This document shows positions 1 through 10,015 of a stretch of DNA of 34,235 nucleotides, piece after piece. The notes beneath the pieces were generated by a model. It was given only the letters and a program-made list of their open reading frames with translations, did no database searches and was not told where the DNA came from. The translations under genes were made by a program, and so were the position numbers. The DNA comes from Cytidiella melzeri. Its lineage: Eukaryota; Basidiomycota; Agaricomycetes; Polyporales; Irpicaceae. Within the stretch, counting starts at the first letter, position 1. Each line of letters opens with the position of its first letter. The stretch is from NCBI GenBank assembly GCA_022592445.1, contig JABYQR010000439.1, positions 1 to 34,235 of the forward strand. The letters are read 5' to 3'.

Positions 1-2671
1 CCGCTTGAACCTGTCATACTCAAACAATGAGAACTTCCTTAGAAAAATAGACGCAATACCTACGCAAACGCCAGGATGGTTCCGCGACATTGTTACCGTC
101 AACGGCAACCTCACAACTGCGAATGGAGTGAAGGCAACCGAGGGTTGGAACTCTGGCGTCGCGACCCTGTGGAATGTATTCGAGAGCTGATCGGAAATCC
201 TGCGTACAAAGAATTTCTTGCGTATGCACCTGAACACGTGTTCACGAGCGCTGATGGGAACGAGAGGATTTATGATGAGACTTGGACTGGGGATTGGTGG
301 TGGGAGACGCAGGTACAGACCTTGTTTGATGTTCTTGAAGCTTTGGCTGACCAACCTCTGACAGGCAAAGGTTCCTCAAGGATCGACAATTGCGCCAATA
401 ATTCTGGCATCAGATAAGACTCAGCTTTCTCAGTTCGGAGGTGATAAATTGGCATGGCCAGTCTACCTGACAATTGGAAACATCGCGAAGGAGGTTCGAA
501 GGAAGCCGACCGCGCACGCAACTGTTCTCATTGGTCAGTTATATAGTCCGTTTACCGTTGAACTACGCGTCTGCCGTATTGTTAAAGCCCGCTTATAATA
601 AATCGATGCACGCAGGCTACTTACCTGTTGCAAAACTTGATTGTTGCTCCAACGCTACTCGGTCGGAAGTGGGATATCGCCTGTTCCATCGATGCATGCA
701 GCTCTTGTTGCAGCCGCTAATAAAAGCCGGCCGCAATGGAGAGCGCATGGTTTGTGCAGACTCTCGCATTTGCCGCGTACACCCAATCCTCGCTGCATAC
801 ATCGCCGACTTCCCTGAGCAGTGCCTCGTGGCCTGTTGCAAGGAAAGCTATTGCCCTAAGTGCCGCGTAAAGCCGGAAGACAGAGGAGAGCCCCTCGAAT
901 CTCTCTATCAAGACCCAGACCGCACCACAACCATTTTGGACCAAAAAGCCACTGGCCGGCGAGTTAAGGCGTACAAGTCCGAGGGCATGCGACCGGTTTT
1001 TGAGCCATTCTGGAAAGCATTGCCGTACACCGACATCTTCAGCTGTTTTACCCCAGACATTCTACATCAGCTTCACAAGGGCATTTTCAAGGATCACCTT
1101 GTGAAATGGTGCACGGAGATCGCAGGTGCTGCAGAAATTGATGCGCGCTTCCGTGCTATGCCTGAATTTCCAGGCTTACGGTGTTTCAAAAACGGAATCT
1201 CGTTTGTATCACAATGGACCGGACGTGAGCATCGGGAAATGCAAAAAGTTTTCATCGGAATACTCACTGGCGCTGTGCAACCGAGGGTCCTGCGTGCTGC
1301 GACAGCGGCAGTTGACTTCATATACTATTCGCAACTGCATATCCATACCACGGTAACACTCCAGGCTCTAGGAGACGCGCTCGCGACACTTCACGAACAT
1401 AAAGGCGTCTTCATTGACGCAGGCGTACGTGAAAACTTCAACTTTCCGAAGTTCCACCAACTTGTGCACTACGTTACAGCCATTCAGTCCCGTGGGTCTG
1501 CTAACGGCTACAATACTGAATCACCAGAGCGCCTTCATATCGACTTCGCGAAAAAGGCTTACCGGGCTTCTAATCGGCGCGAGTATGTTAGCCAGATGGC
1601 AACATGGCTGCGCCGGCAAGAATCTGTCGTAGAGTTCAAGAAGTACCTCGATTGGCGGCTTGACAATCAAGGTGTGCGCTCTCGTATACGTGGCGAAGAC
1701 GATGAGGACAATGAGGATGATGAGGACGGAGATGTGGATGGCGAGGATGAAAGGGAGCCTAATAAGTACCTCGATTGGCGGCTTGACAGTCAAGGTGTGC
1801 GCTCTCGTAATTGTGGCGAAGACGATGAGGACGATGAGGATGATGAGGACGTAGATGTGGATGGCGAGGATGAAAGGAAGCCTGGGACTCGGAGCCAGAT
1901 CAATGATGGCCCACAACATACCACAACACGCGCCCACCGTTTACTCGCGCTGAAACCGGGTTTCCCAGCTCTCACGGTCGACAAAATCTCTACGTCTTTT
2001 GCACCGAACTTCCTTCATTCCCTCAGAATCTACCTCCAGCGCACAAACTTGCCACCACGATCGCATACACCGCCCAATACCTGCGATCTCTTCAATGCCT
2101 ACAAGCGCATGACCCTCGTGCTTCCAGATATCCCCTCGGTAGGACGATACAACTGTAAGGTCCGCATTCGCGCCTTGCCTTTTACGCCGGGATGCGCTGG
2201 GCGCAAGGCCAAGCCTTCTTATTTCCAAACTGTGCTCGTGCGGGTGCCCGATGATAGAGAAAATCCCAACACCGCAGGAACGGTGCTTGAAGGTGCGTTC
2301 TCTACTTTGTTGTGCCCTGTCCCCATGCTAACTTTGCACCGCTTGCAGGACTTCGTGTCGCGCAGTTGCGGCTCATCTTCGAGCTGCCTGAGCACCTGCG
2401 GACCCCATTTAAGCCACATCTCCTTGCGTACATCGAGTGGTTCAATCCGTTCCGCCCGCGGGACACCAACAACCACCTTTTCCCCGTCTCTCGTCAAATA
2501 CACCAACGCGCACCAGTTGCCGAAGTCATCAACATCACGCGTATTGAGTCTCCTTGCTACCTCATTCCCAGATTCGGGGCTCAATGCGACAATTCCTGGA
2601 CCTCGGCGAATGTTCTTGAGCAAGTCATTTTATCTTGCTCGGTATGTCAATATGGCTACATTTTATCTTGA
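1..2671 (+). pseudogene. Plavaka-type DNA transposase remnant, cut by the window edge
   Basis: Resembles the Plavaka transposases of basidiomycetes, a group I recall as related to CACTA/EnSpm cut-and-paste transposons. Proposed exons are up to 312, 365-533, 616-2292 and 2349-2671, with GT-AG introns of 52, 82 and 56 nt that restore frame. Recognisable segments in order: [97 protein letters not shown], and near the end [16 protein letters not shown]. The 5' part is outside the window. One base seems lost near position 143: conserved residues before it read in one frame (IDAIPTQTPGW) and those after it in another, and no intron fits there. The C-terminus also looks damaged; a 12-bp repeat (2626-2637 and 2659-2670) sits at the stop. 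Probably inactive. Confidence is high for the family and moderate for exact exon ends. Confidence 0.85.
1641..1883 (+). repeat. Two tandem 123-bp units coding an acidic 41-residue repeat
   Basis: The unit 1641-1763 is repeated at 1764-1883 inside the transposase reading frame. Each copy codes a [14 protein letters not shown] stretch followed by a run rich in Glu and Asp. The unit length is a multiple of three, so the frame survives. It lies just after the conserved region that ends near the residues [11 protein letters not shown], so it is a duplication in a linker rather than in the catalytic core. Confidence 0.9.
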
Positions 2672-3560
2672 TCCCATATCCCACAATGGACCGTTGTAAA
2701 TATATACTATATTGTATTCCGTTCTCGCAGACCCTAGTATGTAGTCACCATAGTAAGCCCCTTGTATACCAAAACCTTCATAAAAGACATTCTTATTATC
2801 CTGGACTGTATAAGCATAGCCTTGTATGTCAATCCTTTTGTACCTATTATACCCTACGTTGCCTATGAGTTCAGGACCTAACCTACAGAGCCGTCATAGA
2901 CTATGAGAGGCAAACCCATCCTATGGCATAGAACCACTTTCCTGATGAATAGAAGGCTGCAGTAATTATGAGATACTAACCTTTGCAGCTTGACTTTTGA
3001 AAAGACTCACCCTCATACCACAAAGGTTCTTCGCCGCGATTGTTTTTGGCAAGCCAACCAAGAAATATATACTGGCCCATCAATTGGGCGCGGCGAGGGA
3101 CTCTCCAGATGTCATGGTCAATCCTACCATTGTGCAGGTAGTAGCAATGATTATACTTTCGGCCAGTAAGAGGATGTCAACGTACAACTTGAACGTGAAA
3201 TACTTCTTATGGTGACTGCCACGACGCTACTTACAGTACTACCTGCGACTTGAACTTGTACGCATCCCTTCTTGGACCTGTACCACCACCACCTCATTAG
3301 GCGCTGGAGCCAATGAGCCATACTATACCGAACACCTACCACTAATCTCATTCGCGATGCACTTCTTTCATTGCTCTCCGATCCAATCCTACACGTCCAA
3401 GCCGGCAGAGGCAGTCAATCCCTCTGGATTGTGCCGGATCTCCCGCCTCACTTGTCATCCCTGGGTGGATCGACAATTCCGACCAACTCAACCTGTCCAT
3501 TCCCCCCCTCGACAACCCTCTTGTGCAGCGCTTCGCAGCATAGTCCAAACTCACCATCCC
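2672..3560. other. Intergenic stretch, no gene recognised
   Basis: AT-rich sequence follows the transposase remnant up to about 3300. I found no convincing terminal inverted repeat of the transposon here. From about 3346 to 3565 the sequence becomes GC-richer and nearly stop-free in several plus frames, up to the copia insertion point. These frames continue on the other side of the element (from 8750), but I recognise no protein in them. Confidence 0.5.
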
Positions 3561-3565
3561 TCTGC

Positions 3566-3868
3566 TAATGGACTTTTGCGGCGCTACTCATGGACTTTGC
3601 CCCTATCAGACACTCTTTTGTCTCCTGTCTCATGACTCCTTTGTAGTATGATCGCATCTTTTGTTTCATCACGCGGACACTGCCTCGTTGCCAGCTTCCT
3701 TGTAGTATATAACCCTTTCACCCTGGTTCTCTACTCCTCCATTGTGCTCTCATCTTCGCACCTGGATTAACTCGTCTCCGTGTACACTAGGTCCCTACAG
3801 TCTGCAGTGGGTTTACGACAGCGCATCCACCCTTGCCTAAGTGACTACGTTCTCTCAACTCGTCATTA
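3566..3868 (+). repeat. 5' LTR of the copia element
   Basis: 303 bp with the terminal inverted repeat TAATG/CATTA. A TATA-like TATATAA is at 3706-3712 (8582-8588 in the partner), a plausible promoter for the genomic RNA. If one insists on the canonical TG...CA ends, the borders shift inward by three bases on each side. I prefer the outer borders because they leave an exact 5-bp target duplication. Confidence 0.92.
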
Positions 3869-3880
3869 GGTTATGAGCCC
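3869..3880 (+). other. Primer binding site matching the anticodon arm of initiator tRNA-Met
   Basis: The 12 bases immediately after the 5' LTR (GGTTATGAGCCC) are the reverse complement of GGGCTCATAACC. That is the anticodon stem-loop around the CAT anticodon of initiator methionine tRNA, not the 3' acceptor end. Drosophila copia and yeast Ty5 are known to prime from a 5' half of tRNA-iMet cut in the anticodon loop, and this site has the same design. The match to this organism's own tRNA is inferred, because no tRNA gene is in the window. Confidence 0.8.
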
Positions 3881-3989
3881 CGCCTAGCTCTAATCTCCAC
3901 ACACTGTTCACCTGCTCCGTGCTCATCTAGCACATTCGCTCCTATACGTCCACACACGCATATCCAGGTCCATATCCATATCCCTGATC

Positions 3990-6900
3990 ATGTCCACCTC
4001 CGCCTCTGCTGGTCCTTCTGCAGCCAACTCCTCTTTTGCCTCTACCACGGCACCTCCTCTCATCAAGATCGAATCGATCGCCAAGTTGACTGGTGCTTCC
4101 AACTGGAAGACATGGAACGCTGTCATCAAGCAGTACCTTTGCGTCACCAAGTCCCTGTCCCTCATCGACGGCACCCTCACTAAGCCAGATGCTAAGGACG
4201 CCGACTACAAAAAATGGGAGATTGCTGACGCAAACGTTTCTCTCGTCCTGTTGAACACCGTTGACCCCACACTCCACCACCTCGTCGATACCGAGACCAA
4301 AACCGCTGCTGAGATCTACGCCACCTTGCATGCCAACTACTCCGCCACTACCACTCTCTCCGCCTTCCTCAAATTCAAGCAGTACTTCCTCTCTCAGATG
4401 GACGGCTCTCGCCCGTTCGTTGAGCAGATTGAGGAACGTGGTCGCTTATGGAAGGAGGTCAGTGACTCTGGCATCCTCGACAACAAGGAGCTGCTCAAGA
4501 TCTTCGGCCTCCTCTCGGTCATCCCTGACTCCTTCGGCAACATTGTCGAACCCATCCTTGCTGTCACCGCCCCCAAGGACCTCAAGTACGACAACATCCG
4601 CTCGCGCCTCATCGACGAGGCTTCGCGCAAGGGATCGTCAGACGTCTCTGCTGTCCGGGCAGGCAAGCAGGCTTCTTCGGCTTCGAACGCCAACAAGAAG
4701 AAGAAGTGCAACTTCTGTGGGTACACGGGTCACGTTGAGGGGGAGTGTAGGAAGAAGGCTGCTGCCTCCAAGGGCATCAAGGAGGAGAAGGAGAAAGGAA
4801 AAGGGAAGGAGTCGTCTGGTTCTACGTCAAATGGTTCCGCCGCTGTACATGTAGTTTCTGCTGAGGACCCCGAGTCCAAAGCCTCCAACGCCGCTGTTTA
4901 CTGGTACACCGCTGGCTCTACACCATGGATGCTTGATTCCGGCTGCACAAAACACATTACCAACGACATCAACGACTTCACTGAGTACAAGGCATTTGCT
5001 ACGCCGCACTTCGCTACGCTGGCAAACTCGTCTAAGACTACGATGTCTACACTTGGTTCAGGTCGCGTGTCTGGCACCACAACCGTCGACGGAAGGCAGC
5101 TCACAGTGCAGCTTGACAACGTCTTGTACTGCCTGAGCATCGCTGAACGCATGATTGCTATCTCCTGCCTTGATTCCAAGGGATTCTCCACTGTCTTTTC
5201 AGACGGGGGAGCTCGGATCTATAAAGAAAACAAAACCTACGGCTTAGGTTCTCTCAGGGGCGGCCAGTATTGGTTGGAACTCACCATTTCAACTCCAAAC
5301 GTCGCCTCCTCCACGCACTCTGCCACTGCTCCCATTGACCTCGTTCACCAACGCTTCGGTCATCTCAACTTCGAAGCCCTTCAAAAGCTACGTTCTGAAG
5401 ACTCTCCTGTCAAGGGACTGGCTCTCAGCGAGGCCCCTCGTTCCGAACACGTCTGCGAAGGCTGTGCTTTGGGAAAGCAGCATAGGCGCCCCTTCCCTCC
5501 ATCCTCCACTCCTCGTGCATCTCGACCATTCGACCTCATTCACACTGATCTTGCCGGTCCCATGCAGACCGCGTCTATCAACGGCGGAAATCTGTACATG
5601 CTCACGTACATCGATGACTGCACCGACGACGTCTGGGTGTATTTTCTTAAACACAAAGACGAGCAAGAACAGAGGTTTGAGGACTTCCGCGCTATGGTCA
5701 AGACACAGTTTGGTTGCGACATCAAGATCCTCCGCTCCGACAGGGGGGGAGAATACCAGTCGAAGAGATTCATTCAACGGCTGAAGGATCTTGGTATAAT
5801 CCACCAACGCACAACCCCTGACACGCCCCAACAGAATGGCAAAGCTGAGCGCTACAACCGTACGATTGTCGAATCTGCGAAAGCCATGCTCCATGCTGCA
5901 GGGTTGTCCAAGGGATTCTGGGAGGAAGCTGTGAAGACAGCTGTGCACGTTCGTAATCGGGCTCCTAAGAAGTCCTTGAACTGGAGGACACCATACGAGA
6001 AACTCACAGGCGCACTACCGGATGTATCCTACTTCCGTGTGTTTGGCTGCCTGGCCTATCGCCTCATCCACAAGGATCATCGACGGAAGTTGGAGCCTAA
6101 CGCTCAACCTCTTGTCTTTGTTGGGTATGAAGCGGGTTCTAAAGGTTACCGCCTCTGGGACAAACATACCCATAAGATTGTTGCGAGTACAGACGTAGTA
6201 TTCGACGAAACAGTCTTTCCTAACCGTCCTAACTCTACACCCCCGTGTTCGAGCGCACCTCAACCAACACCGCCCACTTACTTCGAACTTGAAACTCCAT
6301 CCTTTCACACGCCCTCTCAGCAGCCGGCTACTATCACGCCACATGTGCCTACCACTCAGCAACTGCCTCCTCTCAGCGCACCATCTACGGACGTTCGTAT
6401 GGAACGGACACCATCCTCGCAGATGCCGTCACAGATACCGCGCCCCTTTTCCACTCCTCGACCATCCACGCCAGCCACACCTTCACCATACCCTAGCATC
6501 TCGCAGGGCAAAGGAAAGGCACCAGATCAGTTCTTCACGCCGAAGACTGAATTCTCATCCTCACCGTCCAGACCAACCCCTTCGTCGTCTCGAGTTGTAG
6601 AATCACCCAAAGTCGAACCAAATCCCAATCGTCCCTCAGCACACGACTATCTGCCCATATCGAATCCTGCTCATCAGCTTCCCCGCCGCACTACGCGCGA
6701 ACAAAAGCGACTGGATTCCATCTGGCAGGCAGCAAGTGAGGATGATGTTCAACGGGCTACACAATCTCGAGGCAACAAGCTCCCTTACAGCCGCAAACAC
6801 CGAGCAGCAGCAGTCCTCGCAGACGAAGCTGACTTAGTCCTAGCGGCAGCTGTAACACCTCAGGGGGAGCCTCGTTCATACAGACAGGCTATGGGTTCTG

Positions 6901-8444
6901 AGGACAAGGATGACTGGTACGCGGCAATGGAGACTGAATTCAAAGGTCTCCAGGACTCAGGAACGTGGGACCTCGTCGATTTACCTCAAGGTCGCAAGGC
7001 GATCAAGAGTAAATGGGTATGCAAGCTCAAACTCGACAAGGACGGCAATGTTGACCGTTACAAGGCACGGCTGGTAGCTAAAGGATTTGAGCAAATTCAA
7101 GGCATCGACTACGAAGACACCTTCGCTCCCGTCGCCCGTCTGGAATCTTGGCGATATCTTGTCGCCCTGGCAGCCACTCTAGACTGGGAAATCCACCAAA
7201 TCGACTTCCATCAGGCGTATTTGAACGGATCTTTGGACGAGGAGGTTTATATGGAGCAACCTGAAGGCTTCGTGGTGGCCGAAGGCAAAGTATGTCGCCT
7301 TCGGAAAGCAATCTATGGCCTCAAGCAAGCAGGACGCCAATGGTTCCTCACGCTAAAGGCATGCCTCGAACAACTTGGATTCACCTGTCATGACACTGGT
7401 GACGTCTCTATTTTTGTTCGTCGACGAGGGGGAGACCTCGAAATCCTCGTTGTTTACGTCGACGATCTTACCATGATGGGCAACAGCATCGCTCTGCTGA
7501 AGGAAACGAAGACCGCGCTCCGCTCGCACTTCGAATCCAAGGACTTGGGGGAACTCAAGCACTATCTCGCTATCCGCGTCACTAGGGATAGGGGGAGCCG
7601 CCGCATATACCTGGACCAGGAGGTATACATCAACAATGTTCTCAAGCGCTTCGGACATGAGGACACAAATCCTGCGTCAACACCTCTCCCAACAGGTATC
7701 AAGTTGGAGAAGAACGAAGAGGATCCTTCACAATGCGATCCAAAACTCATTCATGAATACCGCAGTCTTCTTGGCTCCCTTATGTATGCCATGCTCGGTA
7801 CTCGCCCTGATATTGCCTTTGCAGTCGCTCGACTTTGTCAATATCAGTCAAACCCCACGCAGTCTCATCTCAAGGCTGCAAAACACGTCCTTCGCTACCT
7901 CCGTGGCACATCCTCCCTCCGACTCTGTCTAGGCCACAGTGACACTCGAGAAGATCAACTTGTTGGATACACCGACGCTGATTTTGCCAGCGACACCGAC
8001 AACTCTCTCTCAACCTCAGGCTGGGCCTTCTTCCTCGGCAATGGAGCTGTATGCTGGTCATCTCGCAAGCAGCAGTCCGTTGCCAAATCCACCTTCGACT
8101 CTGAGTACTACGCAGCACACGAAGCCTGCGAACAACTCAAATGGCTGAATGACTTGGCAGACCAAATCGACATCCCTCTCAACCTTCCTATCACGCTTTA
8201 TTGCGACAACAAGAGTGCTGTCGATTCTTCAAAATCTCCAAATGTCAAACACCGCTCAAAACATACCCGAGTCAAGGCGCACGCAGTACACGAATGCTTC
8301 AACGAAGGCCTCGTCGAACTGATTCGAATCCCTGGAACCGATAATCCTGCTGACATCTTTACGAAGCCACTTCCTCATGATGTTCACGCTCGACATTGCA
8401 AGGCTCTTGGACTCGTCCAGTGTCGTCTCGCCAAGGGGGAGTAA
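3990..8444 (+). CDS. Copia Gag-Pol polyprotein, 1484 aa, uninterrupted
   Basis: One continuous frame codes all functions needed for retrotransposition in the cytoplasm and integration in the nucleus. A Gag region fills roughly residues 25-230, then a CCHC zinc knuckle CNFCGYTGHVEGEC starts at C240. The protease signature is LDSG with D316. The integrase has an HHCC segment (HQRFGH, then CEGC) and the triad D520, D584, E620, so the last spacing is exactly 35. Reverse transcriptase has YVDD at 1156-1159. RNase H has D1329, E1372 and D1406, and the C-terminus holds ADIFTKPL. Start chosen at 3990, the first ATG after the LTR and leader. Length and order are typical for copia. There is no stop or frameshift between gag and pol, so the Gag to Pol ratio must be set after or outside translation. 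The stop codon TAA is the first three bases of the 3' LTR. Confidence 0.97.
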   Translation: MSTSASAGPSAANSSFASTTAPPLIKIESIAKLTGASNWKTWNAVIKQYLCVTKSLSLIDGTLTKPDAKDADYKKWEIADANVSLVLLNTVDPTLHHLVDTETKTAAEIYATLHANYSATTTLSAFLKFKQYFLSQMDGSRPFVEQIEERGRLWKEVSDSGILDNKELLKIFGLLSVIPDSFGNIVEPILAVTAPKDLKYDNIRSRLIDEASRKGSSDVSAVRAGKQASSASNANKKKKCNFCGYTGHVEGECRKKAAASKGIKEEKEKGKGKESSGSTSNGSAAVHVVSAEDPESKASNAAVYWYTAGSTPWMLDSGCTKHITNDINDFTEYKAFATPHFATLANSSKTTMSTLGSGRVSGTTTVDGRQLTVQLDNVLYCLSIAERMIAISCLDSKGFSTVFSDGGARIYKENKTYGLGSLRGGQYWLELTISTPNVASSTHSATAPIDLVHQRFGHLNFEALQKLRSEDSPVKGLALSEAPRSEHVCEGCALGKQHRRPFPPSSTPRASRPFDLIHTDLAGPMQTASINGGNLYMLTYIDDCTDDVWVYFLKHKDEQEQRFEDFRAMVKTQFGCDIKILRSDRGGEYQSKRFIQRLKDLGIIHQRTTPDTPQQNGKAERYNRTIVESAKAMLHAAGLSKGFWEEAVKTAVHVRNRAPKKSLNWRTPYEKLTGALPDVSYFRVFGCLAYRLIHKDHRRKLEPNAQPLVFVGYEAGSKGYRLWDKHTHKIVASTDVVFDETVFPNRPNSTPPCSSAPQPTPPTYFELETPSFHTPSQQPATITPHVPTTQQLPPLSAPSTDVRMERTPSSQMPSQIPRPFSTPRPSTPATPSPYPSISQGKGKAPDQFFTPKTEFSSSPSRPTPSSSRVVESPKVEPNPNRPSAHDYLPISNPAHQLPRRTTREQKRLDSIWQAASEDDVQRATQSRGNKLPYSRKHRAAAVLADEADLVLAAAVTPQGEPRSYRQAMGSEDKDDWYAAMETEFKGLQDSGTWDLVDLPQGRKAIKSKWVCKLKLDKDGNVDRYKARLVAKGFEQIQGIDYEDTFAPVARLESWRYLVALAATLDWEIHQIDFHQAYLNGSLDEEVYMEQPEGFVVAEGKVCRLRKAIYGLKQAGRQWFLTLKACLEQLGFTCHDTGDVSIFVRRRGGDLEILVVYVDDLTMMGNSIALLKETKTALRSHFESKDLGELKHYLAIRVTRDRGSRRIYLDQEVYINNVLKRFGHEDTNPASTPLPTGIKLEKNEEDPSQCDPKLIHEYRSLLGSLMYAMLGTRPDIAFAVARLCQYQSNPTQSHLKAAKHVLRYLRGTSSLRLCLGHSDTREDQLVGYTDADFASDTDNSLSTSGWAFFLGNGAVCWSSRKQQSVAKSTFDSEYYAAHEACEQLKWLNDLADQIDIPLNLPITLYCDNKSAVDSSKSPNVKHRSKHTRVKAHAVHECFNEGLVELIRIPGTDNPADIFTKPLPHDVHARHCKALGLVQCRLAKGE
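8433..8441 (+). other. Polypurine tract of the copia element
   Basis: AAGGGGGAG directly precedes the 3' LTR, where plus-strand DNA synthesis should start. It also codes the last residues of Pol (KGE) before the stop codon, so the coding end and the priming signal are the same sequence. Confidence 0.88.
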
Positions 8445-8744
8445 TGGACTTTTGCGGCGCTACTCATGGACTTTGCCCCTATCAGACACTCTTTTGTCTC
8501 CTGTCTCATGACTCCTTTGTAGTATGATCGCATCTTTTGTTTCATCACGCGGACACTGCCTCGTTGCCAGCTTCCTTGTAGTATATAACCCTTTCACCCT
8601 GGTTCTCTACTCCTCCATTGTGCTCTCATCTTCGCACCTGGATTAACTCGTCTCCGTGTGTACTAGGTCCCTACAGTCTGCAGTGGGTTTACGACAGCGC
8701 ATCCACCCTTGCCTAAGTGACTACGTTCTCTCAACTCGTCATTA
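8442..8744 (+). repeat. 3' LTR of the copia element
   Basis: Identical to 3566-3868 except for two adjacent substitutions at 8660-8661. It starts with the stop codon of Pol and ends CATTA before the second copy of TCTGC. Confidence 0.95.
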
Positions 8745-8749
8745 TCTGC

Positions 8750-9915
8750 TTCGCGCAGAGCTGTCCGACGTGGAAGTGCGGGATGCACTCTGGAGACCAG
8801 GTCCGGTGTTGGGAAGGCCACAGGCCGATCAACGACGTACACCCACACGGCAGGCCTGTGAGCAGATGTGCAGCATTATTTTGCAGGGAGGAAGCCCAAT
8901 GGCGGTCATGGCTGGCGAAGGGTAGGGCGTCAACGGTGGAAGTTGGGATGCTGAGGAGTTTTGGTTGAAGAAGACAGGGCACTCGTTTCAAGCCTCTCTC
9001 TGAGGGAGAGTTCATTTTCTATCCCCCCCGACTACTTTGAAGCTCACAGGATGAGCTACTGCTCTCCTGATGGGATTACACGCATCTAACCGACCCCCTC
9101 ACAAAGGGTTATGGCAAGCACCTGGCATCGTTACCCAAGTGGGAGACTCTGGTCACGCTCTATTCGCACACCACTGAGGGGAGGAGGTGTCCTTATCCAA
9201 TCCACGCTGCTTATGCGGTGTGATGGTTTGTAGTTAGCTCTAGTGGTGTATGTTCGGCTGTCGTGCGCCCCTGGCTTTTGCTGGCGCCTTTCAATATTTA
9301 TTGGAAAAAAAAAAAAGACTTGAACTTGTACCTCAAGCTTATGTAATCAAGAGCCAATCTGCAGATTCGTCATGGTCAAGTGATATCGAGGTTCAACACA
9401 ATTCAGATTCCAATATTGTTCCTTTCTCTGTCGCTCTCATCCTCATCTAGTTCTGTATGTTTGGTAGCGACCCGTCCGTCTCACTCTTGCTCATCTCCTG
9501 CACAAGTGTGTATGTGTCGCAGTCGTCGGGTCAATATCACCGCCAGAACACAGTAACAAGTCTGATGAGCAATGGCAACAAACTCACAGGTTCCCATGCG
9601 CCTCGACAGTGAAAGACGAACACAAAAACTCCTTATTTGTTGTCATGGCAGATCGTTGAACAACGAACAAGGCTACCCATCTCTCAAGGCGCCAGCTGCG
9701 CGCTACAGACAATAAGCTCGGTCCTACAGCCCTACCCTGTCTTTGTCTTTATTCCATGTCCGGAAGGCACAAAGTGACTCCCTCTTGTTGTCTTTCTATC
9801 GCTTGTGAGTTCCAATGCGGATCATGTCATTAGTGTCGGAGTTTGGCTCACCTAGAAGCTTGTCTTCAAAGGAACCAAGAACCTTCGTGAACTCAACGCA
9901 GTCGCTCAGACCTCC
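8750..9915. other. Flank without a recognisable gene
   Basis: The first 200 bases continue the open frames seen before the insertion, but no family is recognised. The rest, to about 9900, holds only short frames with no coding character, plus a 12-base A run near 9305. I see no RNA gene. Confidence 0.45.
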
Positions 9916-9920
9916 CAGGG

Positions 9921-9929
9921 TATATATAT
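9921..9929 (+). promoter_or_regulatory. TATA-like box of the small gene at 10016
   Basis: TATATATAT lies 87 bases before the ATG of the 111-codon gene, a plausible core promoter position. Not tested by any expression evidence here. Confidence 0.4.
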
Positions 9930-10015
9930 GCCCTTCGGTGTAGCGCAGTGATGGACTCACCCAAAAGTTTTTCAACCTCCCTTTTCGTCTTCCGTCCACC
10001 ATTCTGTGTATCAAC

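Larger units (their letters stand above)
3561..8749 (+). mobile_element. Intact Ty1/copia LTR retrotransposon with 5-bp target duplication
   Basis: Complete element. Target duplication TCTGC is at 3561-3565 and 8745-8749. The LTRs are 3566-3868 and 8442-8744, both 303 bp, beginning TAATG and ending CATTA. A primer site directly follows the 5' LTR, a single gag-pol frame runs 3990-8444, and a purine tract lies at 8433-8441. The LTRs differ at only two adjacent positions (3784-3785 versus 8660-8661), so the insertion is recent. Order of domains is Gag, protease, integrase, reverse transcriptase, RNase H, which is the copia order. Nothing obvious is broken, so it may be able to move. Confidence 0.95.

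Noticed and set aside
480..500. GGTTCGA words that resemble a tRNA B box (also near 28035)
   Set aside because: No A box, cloverleaf or acceptor pairing around either; they lie in transposase coding sequence and in the decayed gene copy.
3569..3865. Canonical TG...CA borders for the copia LTR
   Set aside because: They leave TAA and TTA shared outside the repeat on both sides. Moving out by three bases gives perfect inverted ends and an exact 5-bp target duplication.
4261..4854. Second-frame 197-codon open frame inside copia gag
   Set aside because: Low-complexity Ser/Arg/Pro translation of a C-rich coding region; no independent start context or motif.
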